Source: Petasospora fabianii (lineage: Eukaryota; Ascomycota; Saccharomycetes; Phaffomycetales; Wickerhamomycetaceae). From it: DNA of 64,000 nucleotides. Position numbers and translations under genes: made by a program. Below the pieces are notes generated by a model. It ran no database searches. It was not told where the DNA came from and saw only the letters and a program-made list of their open reading frames with translations. Shown piece by piece: positions 29,267-39,794 of this stretch; position 1 is the stretch's first letter; each line of letters begins with the position of its first letter. The stretch is from assembly GCA_022641835.1 (NCBI GenBank), contig CP048715.1:1550001-1614000 (forward strand), read 5' to 3'.

Positions 29267-30562
29267 TCACTCCTCATCATCAATGATGTAGTTACCCAAC
29301 TTATCCATCTTCAACTCCTTAACGCCATCTTGCAATGCCTTGATGATTCTCTCATTCTCTTCATCTTCTTCCTCGCTGTCCTCGTCTCCGCTTGACTCTT
29401 CGTCACTTTGATAACTGTCATAGTCGTATTCGTCCTCGTCCTCATCCTCATCGTTCTCCTCGCCCTCATCATCACTGGCATTTCCATTTTCCTCCTCATA
29501 TTCAGTTTCATCACCAGCCCTCATGGAAGCAACGGCATCCTCAAGATCTCTGTCTCCCTTCTTCTTCTTACTATAACCAGAAGCCTCAACCTGAACATCC
29601 AAGTCAGCGATCCTCTCAACATCTCTGTGAAAATCTGGGAACATGTACTTGTAACCTTCACCATATCCGTCAGTGTCGAGCATACCGCTCTCAGGAACAG
29701 GGTTGTATCCCAATTTCTTTCTGAAGAATCTTCTGATACATTCCACATCTCTGTTGAAGTAAAATTCGGCATCAACGTGCTGTGTGGAAATACACTGTGG
29801 GAAATCAATAACAATGAAATCATCTCTGTAGTTACCCTTGGCCTCATCATTCACAATAATAATGTTGAACTCATTGAAATCACAGTGGATTAATCCATGA
29901 TTAGCCAAATTCACAATGAACTTCATGAGATCGGAGTACAACTTCTTCTTGTTAGCATGCTTTCTCAGTGCTTTCATTGGGAATCCATCAATATGTTGCA
30001 TGAGAACGCAGTGACGACTGTAGTCGAATGGTTGTGGGACGGAGAAGCCATTGGTGTAAAGTGTATCCATGAATTGGAATTCTTTGTTGGCTGCAAGACG
30101 GGAGAGATACATCCATGATCCCGAGGATCTGTTACGGAGATAATCTCTGTTGTTCTTAACAGTTCTGAAAGACGTACGACCAAGACGGTGGATCTTGAGT
30201 ACTTTCTTGATACCTGTGTTATCTGAAACGGAGTAAATATCAGATTCCTTACCAACACCAATCGTAGTACCAATCGAATAGACAGATTTTCTGTTGAGCA
30301 TGGACTTGATAGCAAGATAGTCGAAACCTGTGTGGGTGAGCCTGTAACCATCATACTTGGCATTTCTGAGTCTAGATATAAGCTTCAGCTTGGCTAAGTC
30401 CGAAATGCAGCGGTTAGTACCGGATTGTGAACGAAGACCTCCGATTTGATGGATGAGTGTTGTTGGAACGACTTCGTGGTTACGAGAACCCATTTCCACT
30501 GCTGTGAGGACACGGAAATCGTCCAGTGTAAGGTAGCGCATATGCGATGTGTCAAGTTTCAT
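29267..30562 (-). CDS. RIO2: Atypical protein kinase/ATPase Rio2, 40S maturation
   Basis: Acts on cytoplasmic pre-40S particles during the last 20S-to-18S processing step. The 431-residue protein has the Rio2-specific N-terminal winged-helix domain (about 1-90). The RIO kinase core shows the P-loop GVGKES (102-107), Lys123 in VLKIHRLGRTSF, and catalytic Asp228 in HCDFNEFN. The metal-binding Asp253 lies in IDFPQ. The C-terminal third is highly acidic (EENDEDEDEDEYDYDSYQ). The length matches S. cerevisiae Rio2 (425). It is divergent from THS1 across a 269-base promoter carrying a PAC element and an RRPE-like element. Confidence 0.96.
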   Translation of the reverse strand: MKLDTSHMRYLTLDDFRVLTAVEMGSRNHEVVPTTLIHQIGGLRSQSGTNRCISDLAKLKLISRLRNAKYDGYRLTHTGFDYLAIKSMLNRKSVYSIGTTIGVGKESDIYSVSDNTGIKKVLKIHRLGRTSFRTVKNNRDYLRNRSSGSWMYLSRLAANKEFQFMDTLYTNGFSVPQPFDYSRHCVLMQHIDGFPMKALRKHANKKKLYSDLMKFIVNLANHGLIHCDFNEFNIIIVNDEAKGNYRDDFIVIDFPQCISTQHVDAEFYFNRDVECIRRFFRKKLGYNPVPESGMLDTDGYGEGYKYMFPDFHRDVERIADLDVQVEASGYSKKKKGDRDLEDAVASMRAGDETEYEEENGNASDDEGEENDEDEDEDEYDYDSYQSDEESSGDEDSEEEDEENERIIKALQDGVKELKMDKLGNYIIDDEE

Positions 30563-30685
30563 GATGATTGAGGTCTATGGTCAGTTTACCCTGATAATGG
30601 CTAGGGTAGGTAGTAAGTAAAGAGATTCTAAAACGTTTCAACAAGCTGTACACAAGTGTCTTCCTAACGTTTTTATTGACCCCCC

Positions 30686-30710
30686 GCGATGAGCCTGGAA
30701 TTTTTTTTCA
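30686..30710. promoter_or_regulatory. PAC and RRPE-like elements between RIO2 and THS1
   Basis: GCGATGAG (30686-30693) is an exact PAC core. Four bases further on, AATTTTTTTTCA (30699-30710) is the reverse of an RRPE-like TGAAAAA...TT. The pair is the classic signature of ribosome-biogenesis promoters (Dot6/Tod6 and Stb3 sites). It lies about 125 bases upstream of RIO2, read leftwards. Confidence 0.65.
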
Positions 30711-30831
30711 TGTGGTGTACGGATGTTTTTGCACGGACTATTGGCCGTGTTTTTTCGACGAACCACGTCACAGGCATCACCAAGAGTACGTTACTTTGGA
30801 CTTCTACCGCTAACGATCAACTCCACAAACA

Positions 30832-33063
30832 ATGGCTGAAGAAGTTGCTGCCAAGGTTGAGAAGCTCAACATCTCTGAGGAGGCCCCTGCTGCTGCTGCT
30901 TCCGCTGCTGCTGAGAAAGCGCCAGCTGCTGAGAAGAAGGGCGCTGCTCCTAAGAAAGAAAAGAAGAAGAAGGACAAGGCCACTGGTGCCACTTTCGACA
31001 AGCTCTACATTGAGCCACAGCCCGAGTTCATTGACGAGCGTATCCAACTCTTTGAAAAGCTCAAGAAGGAGTACGATGACCACGTCGCTGCCCAGCCACG
31101 TGTTGCCATCAAGATCACTTTGAAGGATGGTACCATCAAAGAGGGTACCGCTTGGGAGACCTCACCAATGGACATCGCCAAGGAGATTGGTAAGTCTTTT
31201 GTTGAAAGACAGTGTATTTCCAAGGTTGACGGTGAACTTTGGGATTTGGAGAGACCATTGGAGAAGGATGCTGTCCTTGAGTTCTTCGACTTTGAGACCG
31301 AGGAAGGTCGTCGTGTCTTCTGGCACTCTTCCGCCCACGTCTTGGGTGAAGCTTGTGAGTGCAACATGGGTGCTCATATCTGTCTTGGTCCACCAACTGA
31401 TGAAGGTTTCTTCTACGAGTTTGCCGTGAACGGTGGTGAGACTGCCGTTTCCCAGGCTGATTTCCCTAACTTGGAGGGTGTTGCTAAGCAGGCCATCAAG
31501 CAGAAGCAGAAATTCGAGAGACTTGTGATGAAGAAGGAGGACTTGCTCAAGATGTTCCACTACTCCAAGTACAAGACCTACCTTGTTTCCACCAAGGTTC
31601 CAGATGGAGGTTCCACCACTGTTTACAGATGTGGTCCACTCATTGATTTGTGTGTTGGTCCTCACATTCCACACACAGGTAGAATCAAGGCTTTCAAGCT
31701 CTTGAAGAACTCCTCTTGTTACTTCCTCGGCGATGCCAAGAACGACTCCTTGCAGAGAATCTATGGTGTTTCCTTCCCAGACAAGAAGCTCATGGACGAG
31801 CACTTGAAGTTCCTCAAGGAGGCTACAGAGAGAGATCACAGAAAAATCGGAAAGGAGCAGGAGTTGTTCTACTTCAACGAGATGTCTCCAGGTTCCTGTT
31901 TCTGGTTGCCACATGGTACCAGAATTTACAACACTCTTGTTGACCTTCTGAGATCCGAATACCGTAAGCGTGGTTACGATGAGGTGATCACTCCAAACAT
32001 GTTCAATTCTAAGCTTTGGGAGACTTCTGGTCACTGGGCTAACTACCAGGAGAATATGTTCACATTCGATGTTGAAAAGGAGAGGTTTGGTCTCAAGCCA
32101 ATGAACTGTCCAGGTCACTGTTTGATGTTCAAGTCTCGTGAACGTTCTTACAGAGAGTTGCCATGGAGAGTTGCTGATTTCGGTGTTATTCACAGAAATG
32201 AGTTCTCCGGTGCCCTTTCAGGTTTGACCCGTGTTAGAAGATTCCAGCAGGATGATGCCCATATCTTCTGTACCCAAGACCAGATTGAGGAAGAGATCCA
32301 CAACATCTTTGAGTTCTTGAAGTTCGTTTACGGTGTCTTCGGTTTCGAGTTCAAGATGGAATTGTCCACCAGACCAGAGAAGTATGTCGGTGAGATTGAG
32401 ACCTGGAACAATGCTGAGAAGAAGCTCGAGTCTGCTTTGAACAGATGGGGTGGTGATTGGGAGGTCAACCCAGGTGATGGTGCCTTCTACGGTCCAAAGA
32501 TTGATATCATGATCTCTGATGCTTTGAGAAGATGGCACCAGTGTGCTACCATCCAGCTTGATTTCCAGTTGCCAAACAGATTCGATCTTGAGTACAGAAC
32601 TAAGGACGTTGCATCCGAGGATGTCAAGGACTCTGCTAGACCAGTCATGATTCACAGAGCCATTCTCGGTTCCGTCGAGAGAATGACTGCCATTTTGACC
32701 GAACACTACGCCGGTAAGTGGCCATTCTGGTTGTCTCCAAGACAAGTCCTTGTTGTCCCAGTTGGTGTCAAGTACTATAACTACGCCACTGAGGTTTCTA
32801 AGAAGCTCAATGCTGCTGGTTTCTACGCTGATGTCGATGTCACTGGTAACACCTTGCAGAAGAAGGTTAGAACCGGTCAGTTGCAGAAGTACAACTTCAT
32901 TTTCATTGTCGGTGAACAAGAGGAGGTTGCCAACGGTGTCAACATCAGAAACAGAGACATTGCTGAGTTGCAGAACAAGAACGAGATGGTGTCTTTGGAC
33001 ACTGTTATTGCTCAGTTGACTGAGTTGAAGGAGTCTAAGAGAGGTGACAACGCTTTGCTTTGA
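30832..33063 (+). CDS. THS1: Cytosolic threonyl-tRNA synthetase
   Basis: Charges tRNA-Thr. The 743-residue protein has a Lys/Ala/Glu-rich N-tail typical of eukaryotic enzymes, then a TGS domain ([20 protein letters not shown], about 96-115). An editing domain follows with [12 protein letters not shown] and [10 protein letters not shown]. The class II catalytic core shows [14 protein letters not shown], motif 2 [21 protein letters not shown] and motif 3 [13 protein letters not shown]-terminal anticodon-binding domain begins about [12 protein letters not shown]. There is no mitochondrial presequence, so a separate mitochondrial enzyme is expected elsewhere. A CTG codon at 31948-31950 encodes the conserved Leu of [15 protein letters not shown]. 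Codon bias is strong. Confidence 0.97.
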   Translation: MAEEVAAKVEKLNISEEAPAAAASAAAEKAPAAEKKGAAPKKEKKKKDKATGATFDKLYIEPQPEFIDERIQLFEKLKKEYDDHVAAQPRVAIKITLKDGTIKEGTAWETSPMDIAKEIGKSFVERQCISKVDGELWDLERPLEKDAVLEFFDFETEEGRRVFWHSSAHVLGEACECNMGAHICLGPPTDEGFFYEFAVNGGETAVSQADFPNLEGVAKQAIKQKQKFERLVMKKEDLLKMFHYSKYKTYLVSTKVPDGGSTTVYRCGPLIDLCVGPHIPHTGRIKAFKLLKNSSCYFLGDAKNDSLQRIYGVSFPDKKLMDEHLKFLKEATERDHRKIGKEQELFYFNEMSPGSCFWLPHGTRIYNTLVDLLRSEYRKRGYDEVITPNMFNSKLWETSGHWANYQENMFTFDVEKERFGLKPMNCPGHCLMFKSRERSYRELPWRVADFGVIHRNEFSGALSGLTRVRRFQQDDAHIFCTQDQIEEEIHNIFEFLKFVYGVFGFEFKMELSTRPEKYVGEIETWNNAEKKLESALNRWGGDWEVNPGDGAFYGPKIDIMISDALRRWHQCATIQLDFQLPNRFDLEYRTKDVASEDVKDSARPVMIHRAILGSVERMTAILTEHYAGKWPFWLSPRQVLVVPVGVKYYNYATEVSKKLNAAGFYADVDVTGNTLQKKVRTGQLQKYNFIFIVGEQEEVANGVNIRNRDIAELQNKNEMVSLDTVIAQLTELKESKRGDNALL

Positions 33064-33438
33064 GTAGAGAGGATTTGAGGAGTTTCAAGCATAATCTGTA
33101 ATTTTTTGACAACGAGACATTGAAACATTGTAGCTTAGTGTAGACGAGTTAGTGATCTTCATTGTTACTTTGAGCTCGGTGTTGACAACGTGAATTGCCG
33201 CGATACGCATCTGTGGTTCAGTTGCCCGTGGGCTGAGAAAACGCATGTGATAGAATCTGAAATTGCATCTCTGCAACTTGTTGTTCCACTACAACTCGTT
33301 GATATCCTCAGATCCACATATAGCAGTGCTAAGGGACTGTCCATTCTTCTGGAATTAAGTGTTGAGATACCCGACATTGACCTGTTCGATTATAAGAAGC
33401 TCTCTATCCCGCAGTTGCCACCCCACACAGAAACCACG
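33064..33438. other. Intergenic THS1-GPC1
   Basis: 375 bases holding the THS1 3' UTR and GPC1 promoter. The GPC1 frame stays open back to 33190, but the upstream part has no ATG. No other feature was seen. Confidence 0.5.
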
Positions 33439-34791
33439 ATGAACAACAGTAATTCGGAGCCCTCCGAGGGCGCTCTCAAGGAGGTGGGATCTCCAGAGCA
33501 GCTGGGTTCCAGTAAAGTGATACGTTCGTATTCCTCATCCTCCACTGCAAGTCAGACACCAACTGGATCACCACTGTTTTATGCCTCCGGTTACTCGTCG
33601 AGTACCGTGGACTTCTTGCCATTGGAAAAGGTCAGCTTCCTTGACCTCTTAGATCCCATGTCTTCCATTCAGAACACGACATCGACGTTGTCCAAGAAGT
33701 ATAAACAGGTAAAGGAGAAGTCTAAGAGTCGAATCCAGAAATTTAGAGATGACAATTCCACAGTTGTGCTTAAGAAGAAGCTTCATGAACGTGTTGACAA
33801 GTTTGATAAGCGTTTAAACACGCTTTTTTACGCCTCATCCACTGAGAAGATCTTTTACGCTCTGTCCGTGTCGTCTATCTTTGTTGCTGGATATGTGATG
33901 GGTCACTATCCGGAGCAATTCCATTTGCTGTATTCTGGACTCACCGTCGTTCTTATGCCAATCAGATTCTACACATATTGGAAGCGTGGCTTCCAGTACT
34001 TCCTTGCAGATCTTTGCTACTTTGTCAACTTCCTCGTCCTTCTTTTCATTTGGGTGTTCCCAAAATCTGACCACCTATATATGGTGTGTTATGCCTTCAC
34101 ACATGGAACTCTTTCCTGGGCAGTTGTGACATGGCGTAACTCTCTCGTATTACACTCCATCGACAAGTACACTTCCTCTTTCATCCACATAATGCCACCT
34201 TCGGTGATGTTCGTCATCACACATCAGCTATCATCTGAATTCAAGGCCAACAGATTCCCAGGAGCAGCAAAAGTGACGAATTGGAACTTCTTCTCCGGTG
34301 TGTTATGGACTTCGTTGTACTATCTCATCTGGCAGTCCGCATACCATTACTTCATCACCCTCAAGCGTGCTGCAAAGATCAAAGCTGGCCGTGCCACTTC
34401 TTTCGAATGGCTCAGAAAGTCATTTTCGAAGGCTTGGATTGGAAGATTTGTCAACTCGTTGCCGGATCCTTTCCCAGTTGTCGCCTTCACGTTGATTCAA
34501 TATGGATACCAGTTGATCACAATGAGTATTTGCCCCGTGTGGTTCTCTTACAAGTACGCTTCGGTAGCCTTCATGACTTTTATCTTTATGGTTGCATCAT
34601 ATAATGGTGCTACATACTATATTGACTACTATGGCAAGAGAATGGAGAAAGAGGTCAAGAGATTGCAGAAGGAGATTGAGGAGCTGCAGAACAATGACGT
34701 CTTTGAGGACTCTTCTTCGAGTGTTAATTTGATATCTAGTACAGGTGCTAGTGCCGGTTCGGGAATTCAGTTGAAGGCTGCTACTCAATGA
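33439..34791 (+). CDS. GPC1: Glycerophosphocholine acyltransferase
   Basis: An ER membrane enzyme that acylates glycerophosphocholine with acyl-CoA to lysophosphatidylcholine, part of phosphatidylcholine remodelling. From the ATG at 33439 the protein has 450 residues (S. cerevisiae Gpc1/YGR149W about 432). A Ser-rich soluble N-terminus and a basic coiled segment (KKYKQVKEKSKSRIQKF) precede about eight membrane helices. Family-typical stretches are FYALSVSSIFVAGYVMGHYPE, PIRFYTYWKRGFQYFLADLCYFVN, AFTHGTLSWAVVTWRNSLVLHS and HIMPPSVMFVITH. The C-terminus has a coiled coil (KEVKRLQKEIEELQ). Codons upstream of 33439 in the same frame are open but lack an ATG. Confidence 0.92.
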   Translation: MNNSNSEPSEGALKEVGSPEQLGSSKVIRSYSSSSTASQTPTGSPLFYASGYSSSTVDFLPLEKVSFLDLLDPMSSIQNTTSTLSKKYKQVKEKSKSRIQKFRDDNSTVVLKKKLHERVDKFDKRLNTLFYASSTEKIFYALSVSSIFVAGYVMGHYPEQFHLLYSGLTVVLMPIRFYTYWKRGFQYFLADLCYFVNFLVLLFIWVFPKSDHLYMVCYAFTHGTLSWAVVTWRNSLVLHSIDKYTSSFIHIMPPSVMFVITHQLSSEFKANRFPGAAKVTNWNFFSGVLWTSLYYLIWQSAYHYFITLKRAAKIKAGRATSFEWLRKSFSKAWIGRFVNSLPDPFPVVAFTLIQYGYQLITMSICPVWFSYKYASVAFMTFIFMVASYNGATYYIDYYGKRMEKEVKRLQKEIEELQNNDVFEDSSSSVNLISSTGASAGSGIQLKAATQ

Positions 34792-34986
34792 TAGATATTG
34801 TCTACCAAATCAGCATAATAGACAATGTCCTGTGTTTTTAAATCATGATCTTATGAATACAGTTTATGTTACCCTTAATGAGGATGCACTTTCGTACAAG
34901 CAAACGACTAAAAGCATTATTATGATAAACAAACATTATCTATAGAATATAATTTTTAACCCTTATCTATAGCAAGTAGCATCAGA

Positions 34987-37029
34987 TTACTTCTTCAAGT
35001 ACTGCTCGTCAACAGCAGCAATAATGTGCTTGACAATCTCTGGATTAGCCAAAGTGGACAAGTCACCAAGCTGTTCAGCCTCGTTAGAAGTGATCTTTCT
35101 CAAGACACGTCTCATAATCTTACCAGATCTGGTCTTTGGCAAGTCCTCAACAATGATAACAGTCTTTGGACCGGCAAATGGACCAATCTCACCACGAACC
35201 TGCAAGATCAACTCACGACGGAGCTTATCTGGAGTGATGTGCTCATTGGAGTCGGATGCCTTCTCGTTAGCCTGCACGAGGTAACCCTCCTTCAAGGAGA
35301 CAAAGGCGATGACAGCTTGACCGGTAAGCTCATCAGCGATACCAACAACGGCAGACTCGGAAACACCAACGTGCTCAGCGAGGGCAGCCTCAATCTCAGC
35401 GGTGGATAATCTGTGACCAGAAACGTTGACAACATCATCGACACGACCACGGATCCAGTAGTAACCATCGTGGTCTCTACCAGCACCATCACCGGTAAAG
35501 TAGTAACCTGGGTATGGCTTCAAGTAGGTCTCAATGTATCTGCTGTGGTTGTTCCAGACGGAACGGGCCATGGATGGCCAGGAGTTCTTAACGGCAAGAA
35601 CACCTTCGACATCATTACCCTGGAGCTCCTCACCAGAGACTGGGTCAATGATACAAGCGTTAATACCAAAGAATGGAACAGTAGCGGAACCTGGTTTTGT
35701 TGGGACGGCACCAGCCAATGGGGCAATCAAATGAGAACCAGACTCGGTTTGCCACATGGTGTCACAAATGACACAACGGCCTTGACCAATCTTTTCATTG
35801 TACCACTCCCAAAGATCTGGAGCGATTGGCTCACCAACGGAACCGAGTGTTCTGAGGGATGAAATGTCATATTTGGCAATCTCCTCTTCACCAACACGCT
35901 TAATGAGTCTGAGAGCAGTTGGGGCAACATAAAAGTGTGTAGCTCTGTGGCGCTCAATAATACGCCAGTAACGACCATAGTCTGGGTATGCTGGTGTGGA
36001 CTCAAAGATGATAGTGGCAGTACCGAGAGCCAATGGACCGTAGAGAGCGTAGGTGTGACCAGTGATCCAACCGACATCACCAGCGGTGAAGAGAACATCT
36101 TCTGGGTGGATGTCAAAGACATACTTGGTTGTAAGGGCAGCACCAAGCAAGTAACCAGCAGTTGTGTGGACAACACCCTTTGGAGATCCCGTGGAACCTG
36201 AGGTGTAAAGCAAGAAAAGTGGGTCCTCAGAGTTAACTGGGGTTGGAGGAATATAGCCACGAGAGTTGGCAGCCTCAGTGTGCCACCAGTAATCACGGCC
36301 ATTCTTCATTGGGATACCTTCTGAACCTGTTCTCTGGAAGACAAGAACCTTCTCGACAACATCGGCATCGGCAAGAGCCTCATCGACAATCTTCTTTGTG
36401 TGGACGGTCTTACCACCACGACGACCCTCGTCACAGGTGATAACAACCTTACAACCGGCATCAACAGCACGGTCTCTAAGAGAACCAGCAGAGAAACCGG
36501 CAAAGACAACAGAGTGGATGGCACCAATTCTCGCCACGGCAAGCATAGCGACAACTGCGGCTGGGATCATTGGAAGATAAACGGCAACGGTATCACCTTT
36601 CTTAACACCCCAACGCTTGAGGATATCAGCAACTTCACAAACCTGACGGAGAAGTTCACCAAAAGTGATGATCTCGTTGTCCTTCTCGTCATCAGCTTCG
36701 TAAATAATGGCAGTCTTTCCTGGGTTAGCAAAAGCGTGACGGTCAACACAGTTGTAGGCAGCATTGAGCTCACCGTTAAGGAACCATGCGACGTCACCAT
36801 TCTCGAGAGATCCGGCTGAGACCTTGTCAAAGTCTCTGTGCCAGTCGAGTGTTTCACGGGCCAATGGGCCGAAGAATCCCTCTGGGTCTTCGATGGACTG
36901 CTTGTGGAGCTTCTGGTACTCGGCAAGGTCCTTGATGTGACCTGGACGTGGTTGGGAAGCGTAGAACTCCTTAGGGGCCTCGGAGGCCTTAACGTTATGG
37001 GCCTCGTGGACAACCTTGTGTTCTGGCAT
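34987..37029 (-). CDS. ACS2: Acetyl-CoA synthetase, Acs2 type
   Basis: Makes acetyl-CoA from acetate and ATP via acetyl-AMP, in the cytosol and nucleus. The 680-residue protein aligns throughout with S. cerevisiae Acs2 (683): the start [27 protein letters not shown], the P-loop [60 protein letters not shown] and [14 protein letters not shown]. The regulatory and catalytic Lys637 lies in [11 protein letters not shown]. The N-terminus is closer to Acs2 than to Acs1. Strong codon bias fits a highly expressed housekeeping enzyme. It converges with GPC1 and its upstream side faces the 2.8-kb gene-free region. Confidence 0.95.
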   Translation of the reverse strand: MPEHKVVHEAHNVKASEAPKEFYASQPRPGHIKDLAEYQKLHKQSIEDPEGFFGPLARETLDWHRDFDKVSAGSLENGDVAWFLNGELNAAYNCVDRHAFANPGKTAIIYEADDEKDNEIITFGELLRQVCEVADILKRWGVKKGDTVAVYLPMIPAAVVAMLAVARIGAIHSVVFAGFSAGSLRDRAVDAGCKVVITCDEGRRGGKTVHTKKIVDEALADADVVEKVLVFQRTGSEGIPMKNGRDYWWHTEAANSRGYIPPTPVNSEDPLFLLYTSGSTGSPKGVVHTTAGYLLGAALTTKYVFDIHPEDVLFTAGDVGWITGHTYALYGPLALGTATIIFESTPAYPDYGRYWRIIERHRATHFYVAPTALRLIKRVGEEEIAKYDISSLRTLGSVGEPIAPDLWEWYNEKIGQGRCVICDTMWQTESGSHLIAPLAGAVPTKPGSATVPFFGINACIIDPVSGEELQGNDVEGVLAVKNSWPSMARSVWNNHSRYIETYLKPYPGYYFTGDGAGRDHDGYYWIRGRVDDVVNVSGHRLSTAEIEAALAEHVGVSESAVVGIADELTGQAVIAFVSLKEGYLVQANEKASDSNEHITPDKLRRELILQVRGEIGPFAGPKTVIIVEDLPKTRSGKIMRRVLRKITSNEAEQLGDLSTLANPEIVKHIIAAVDEQYLKK

Positions 37030-39794
37030 TATGTTATGTGAGCGTGGATAGCAGCTGGCGATGCGATGAAGTTGCGGTGTCGTTCGACGGTACTCGTTTA
37101 GCGATCAAGGGGGTGCTGTGAAGCGATCAGGCGAGCAGACGATGTGATATGTGGGGGGTTGACAGCGGGAAAGAGAAGGCTCAATTGGCGGGCGGCGATG
37201 CGTGTCAATGAGCTCTTGTCTATGTCGACGTGTGGTGAGGTGGGTATGTGTGTAAACGACGGAAGTGGGAACAGCTGGGTTGTAATTGAAGACTGAGGGA
37301 GGCTCTGCCGCTGCGGGCGGGAGAGTGGGCGTTGATATACGTCGCTGAAAAAAAGATGGACGTGAGAACGCGTCGCGGGAAAGGAGGACTGGTCGGGGGG
37401 TCTTTAGGGACTCGTGGGACTCGTTCCGGGGCAGAGGGAGGAAGCGTATATATGTGTGACTCCGGGTGGGTCAGATCTTACCAAGAATAAACGAGCTCCA
37501 TTATGAGTTGGTTACTGCAATTATCAATCTTCACTTGGGAATCTCGACAAAACATTAGGAGACTACTAAAATACACTGGGCTTTGTTGGCCATTTAAGTA
37601 AGTCTTCCTTTTTAAACGCGCGCGAGGGATCGTAGTCCCCTCCCCAGTTTTGTTGGCGATTCTTTGTTGGGCGAAGCCCATCCTCAGTCTAGAGCTTGAC
37701 TCCTAAGTCGGCTTCTCTTTCAAATTGACTACTCACGTTACCCTGCTCTGCTACATATTTGCTATTCTACTACCCAGGTCCCCCGTAGATTCTCTGGGAC
37801 CAACTTCATGCGTACTACTTTGAGAAACGGCCAGGACACATCGATGACATGACACTTGTGCGACCTGTCATTGGCCCCGTGGCCCGAACGTGTTTTCTCG
37901 AGTCACCAATGACCCCATCGCTTCCCGGACCCGGCAACAAGCACTAAGCAGCCCTATGCCTAACAGCTCTCTGTTTCTGTCTCTTTTCCCCCCTATCTCT
38001 CGTACACTCACGCACACGCACACACAAATGCTCCCTTAAACTCTTTGTTGAGATCGCGGGCGGCATCGGCCTTCGTCGGCATTCAACTCTAAACAACGGC
38101 GCGGGTATCGCCGAGCCTTAACGTTATCAGGTCATAACGCCTATTGTTTCCACGCTCTCCCCACGCTCTCGCTTTGTGCCAAAACAACGGTTTCTCTGTT
38201 AGCTTATCCCATGATCTGTTTGCACTCCATCATAACTATCTGGGGGACATGCCATTAGAGTCAAGACTGCGTCGCACTCCGACAATACCCATCCCATCAT
38301 CCCCTTCATCCGCGTTCGTCCGAGTTGTCACTCAACGGACAACCGTCAGGCCGAGAACAGAGTCATCTGGCTCCTAAATCACAGCAAGCACATAGCAGTA
38401 TCACAGGAGGGAGCATGGAAATGTTATGAGACTCAGGGGACTAGTTGTTTCCTCTCGGACTCCTTCTCTTATCAGTATGAGTGTGGCGCTCCAGTTGCCT
38501 TGCATAGACCAAATGGTGATGGCGCTGTAACAGCAAGAAATTCTTTACATATCTCAATGCCTAGCATGTCCACTACAGTGCTTTTTATTTATGGAGGTAG
38601 CATCCTTCATTACAGCCACCTTCTATACTTAATAGCTTTTTATCGCATGTCCAGAGTTCTCTCTGTCAGTTTTAACACATCCTAGTTCGCATATCGGTTT
38701 ACCCCGGATTTTCACTTCGATCATCCATCACTTGCGGATCGTGTGACAACGAAAAACTCTTTCGAACCAGAGTATAGTGTGGCATCACACTATTTATATC
38801 TCCGGGTTTGTATGTCTTGGCTCTTGACTCACGTGGCTTTTTAACACTTTATCAAAAGAATGAACAGCTCAATAAGAGAAAGTACTGGCGTCATGCTACA
38901 TGAGTGTCTCGGCATCGGAATTTAAAGCTTTGAATCTCACTATGCTAGAAGTGTAACCTTGAATAAATTGAGTAGTATCACTTCAAACAGGACTATACAC
39001 GATATACTTACTGATTCATATCTTCCGAACGTTACATAGAGAAGATTATAGTACTTGATCCTGGCATCCTCGCGCATGTGTCATAGCCAACTAAACCAAT
39101 ATAACGAGCGTTCACTTCCTCATTATAGCCTTCCATCTCCTGACAACAAGTTTTCGATTCCATGCACCATAATCTCAGCAGCCTTTAGATTACTAAGATG
39201 AATGTCGACTTGAGTACTGCGCAACCTATCGTAACAAGTTATACTAACATCTGTAGTACGTTATAGCACAAGGCCCCCTCAAGCCCGTGTTGTGTACAGT
39301 GTGTTTACAAGCACTGCTTGCAAAGGATAAGCTGTTGTTTACTGAGAAAGTTGTACAACTGTTTATATATGTGTTTCTGATCTAGTTTTAAGGATGGTTC
39401 TGGGTGCTTGAAAAGAATGTTTTGAAGGAAATCTAAAATAACTGAGCAACTCAATATAAAGAAACTGTAGTCATCCTTTGAAAAAAACTCCAAAATTTAA
39501 TTTTCAAAATCACTCAAATACAGAGAACAGCTCGATATTGACATACCATTAATCTGAAAGATGTGTATATCACTACCAACTGGCTCCTGAGGGCCACAGA
39601 TAATAGTTTAAAGCAAAGATTTAAGTAAGGGTTTCTAGTCAACATCCGGACATCTCACTCTTTCACATATAGCGGCGTATTATACAAATCACACCAATTG
39701 ACACCTCAGTTACCAGATTATATAACTACAGTGCTTAGTCTAGATCATTACATTAACATATTAAATATAGTACATAATAAAGAAAGCCCCGCCT
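37030..39794. other. 2.8-kb gene-free region between ACS2 and POL1
   Basis: This is the longest stretch without a gene in the window. The ACS2-proximal 450 bases are G-rich and contain ACGCGT (about 37369). A TATATAT lies near 37449. At 37582-37682 TTTGTTGG occurs three times, with short hairpins (GAGGGA/TCCCCTC, and TGGGC-GAA-GCCCA at 37668-37680). A CA-rich simple repeat lies near 38006-38030. A compact nest of inverted repeats at 38703-38806 is listed separately. The last 500 bases are AT-rich. Short frames (77 codons or fewer) have no protein character. No tRNA was recognised. Confidence 0.55.
38703..38806. other. Cluster of inverted repeats, possible structured RNA
   Basis: CCCGGA (38703-38708) pairs perfectly with TCCGGG (38801-38806). 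Three hairpins lie inside. TCAC (38712-38715) plus CGATC (38718-38722) pairs with GATCG (38737-38741) plus GTGA (38743-38746). CGAAA (38750-38754) pairs with TTTCG (38760-38764). ATAGTGTG (38774-38781) pairs with CACACTAT (38786-38793) around a 4-base loop. The whole would fold like a four-way junction of about 104 nt. A T5 run follows at about 38838 on the plus strand. No known RNA family is recognised, and the T-loop-like TTCGAA does not fit a tRNA. It could instead be a DNA-level protein site or chance. Confidence 0.35.

Noticed and set aside
30689-31123. 144-codon frame overlapping the THS1 start in another frame
   Set aside because: It begins inside the PAC element and its later part is a shadow of THS1. 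The transcript probably starts downstream.
33190-33438. N-terminal extension of GPC1 by 83 codons
   Set aside because: The frame is open but contains no ATG, and the family does not have such an extension.
38750-38772. TTCGAA-containing stem as the T-arm of a tRNA (minus strand)
   Set aside because: The base after the T-loop is G, not the C needed for the G53-C61 pair, and there is no anticodon or acceptor arm of tRNA geometry.
2856-38914. Recurrent TGCCGA/TCGGCA hexamer in several intergenic regions (2858, 5121, 28095, 38076, 38909)
   Set aside because: About ten copies are expected by chance on both strands in this much intergenic DNA, so it is not enriched.
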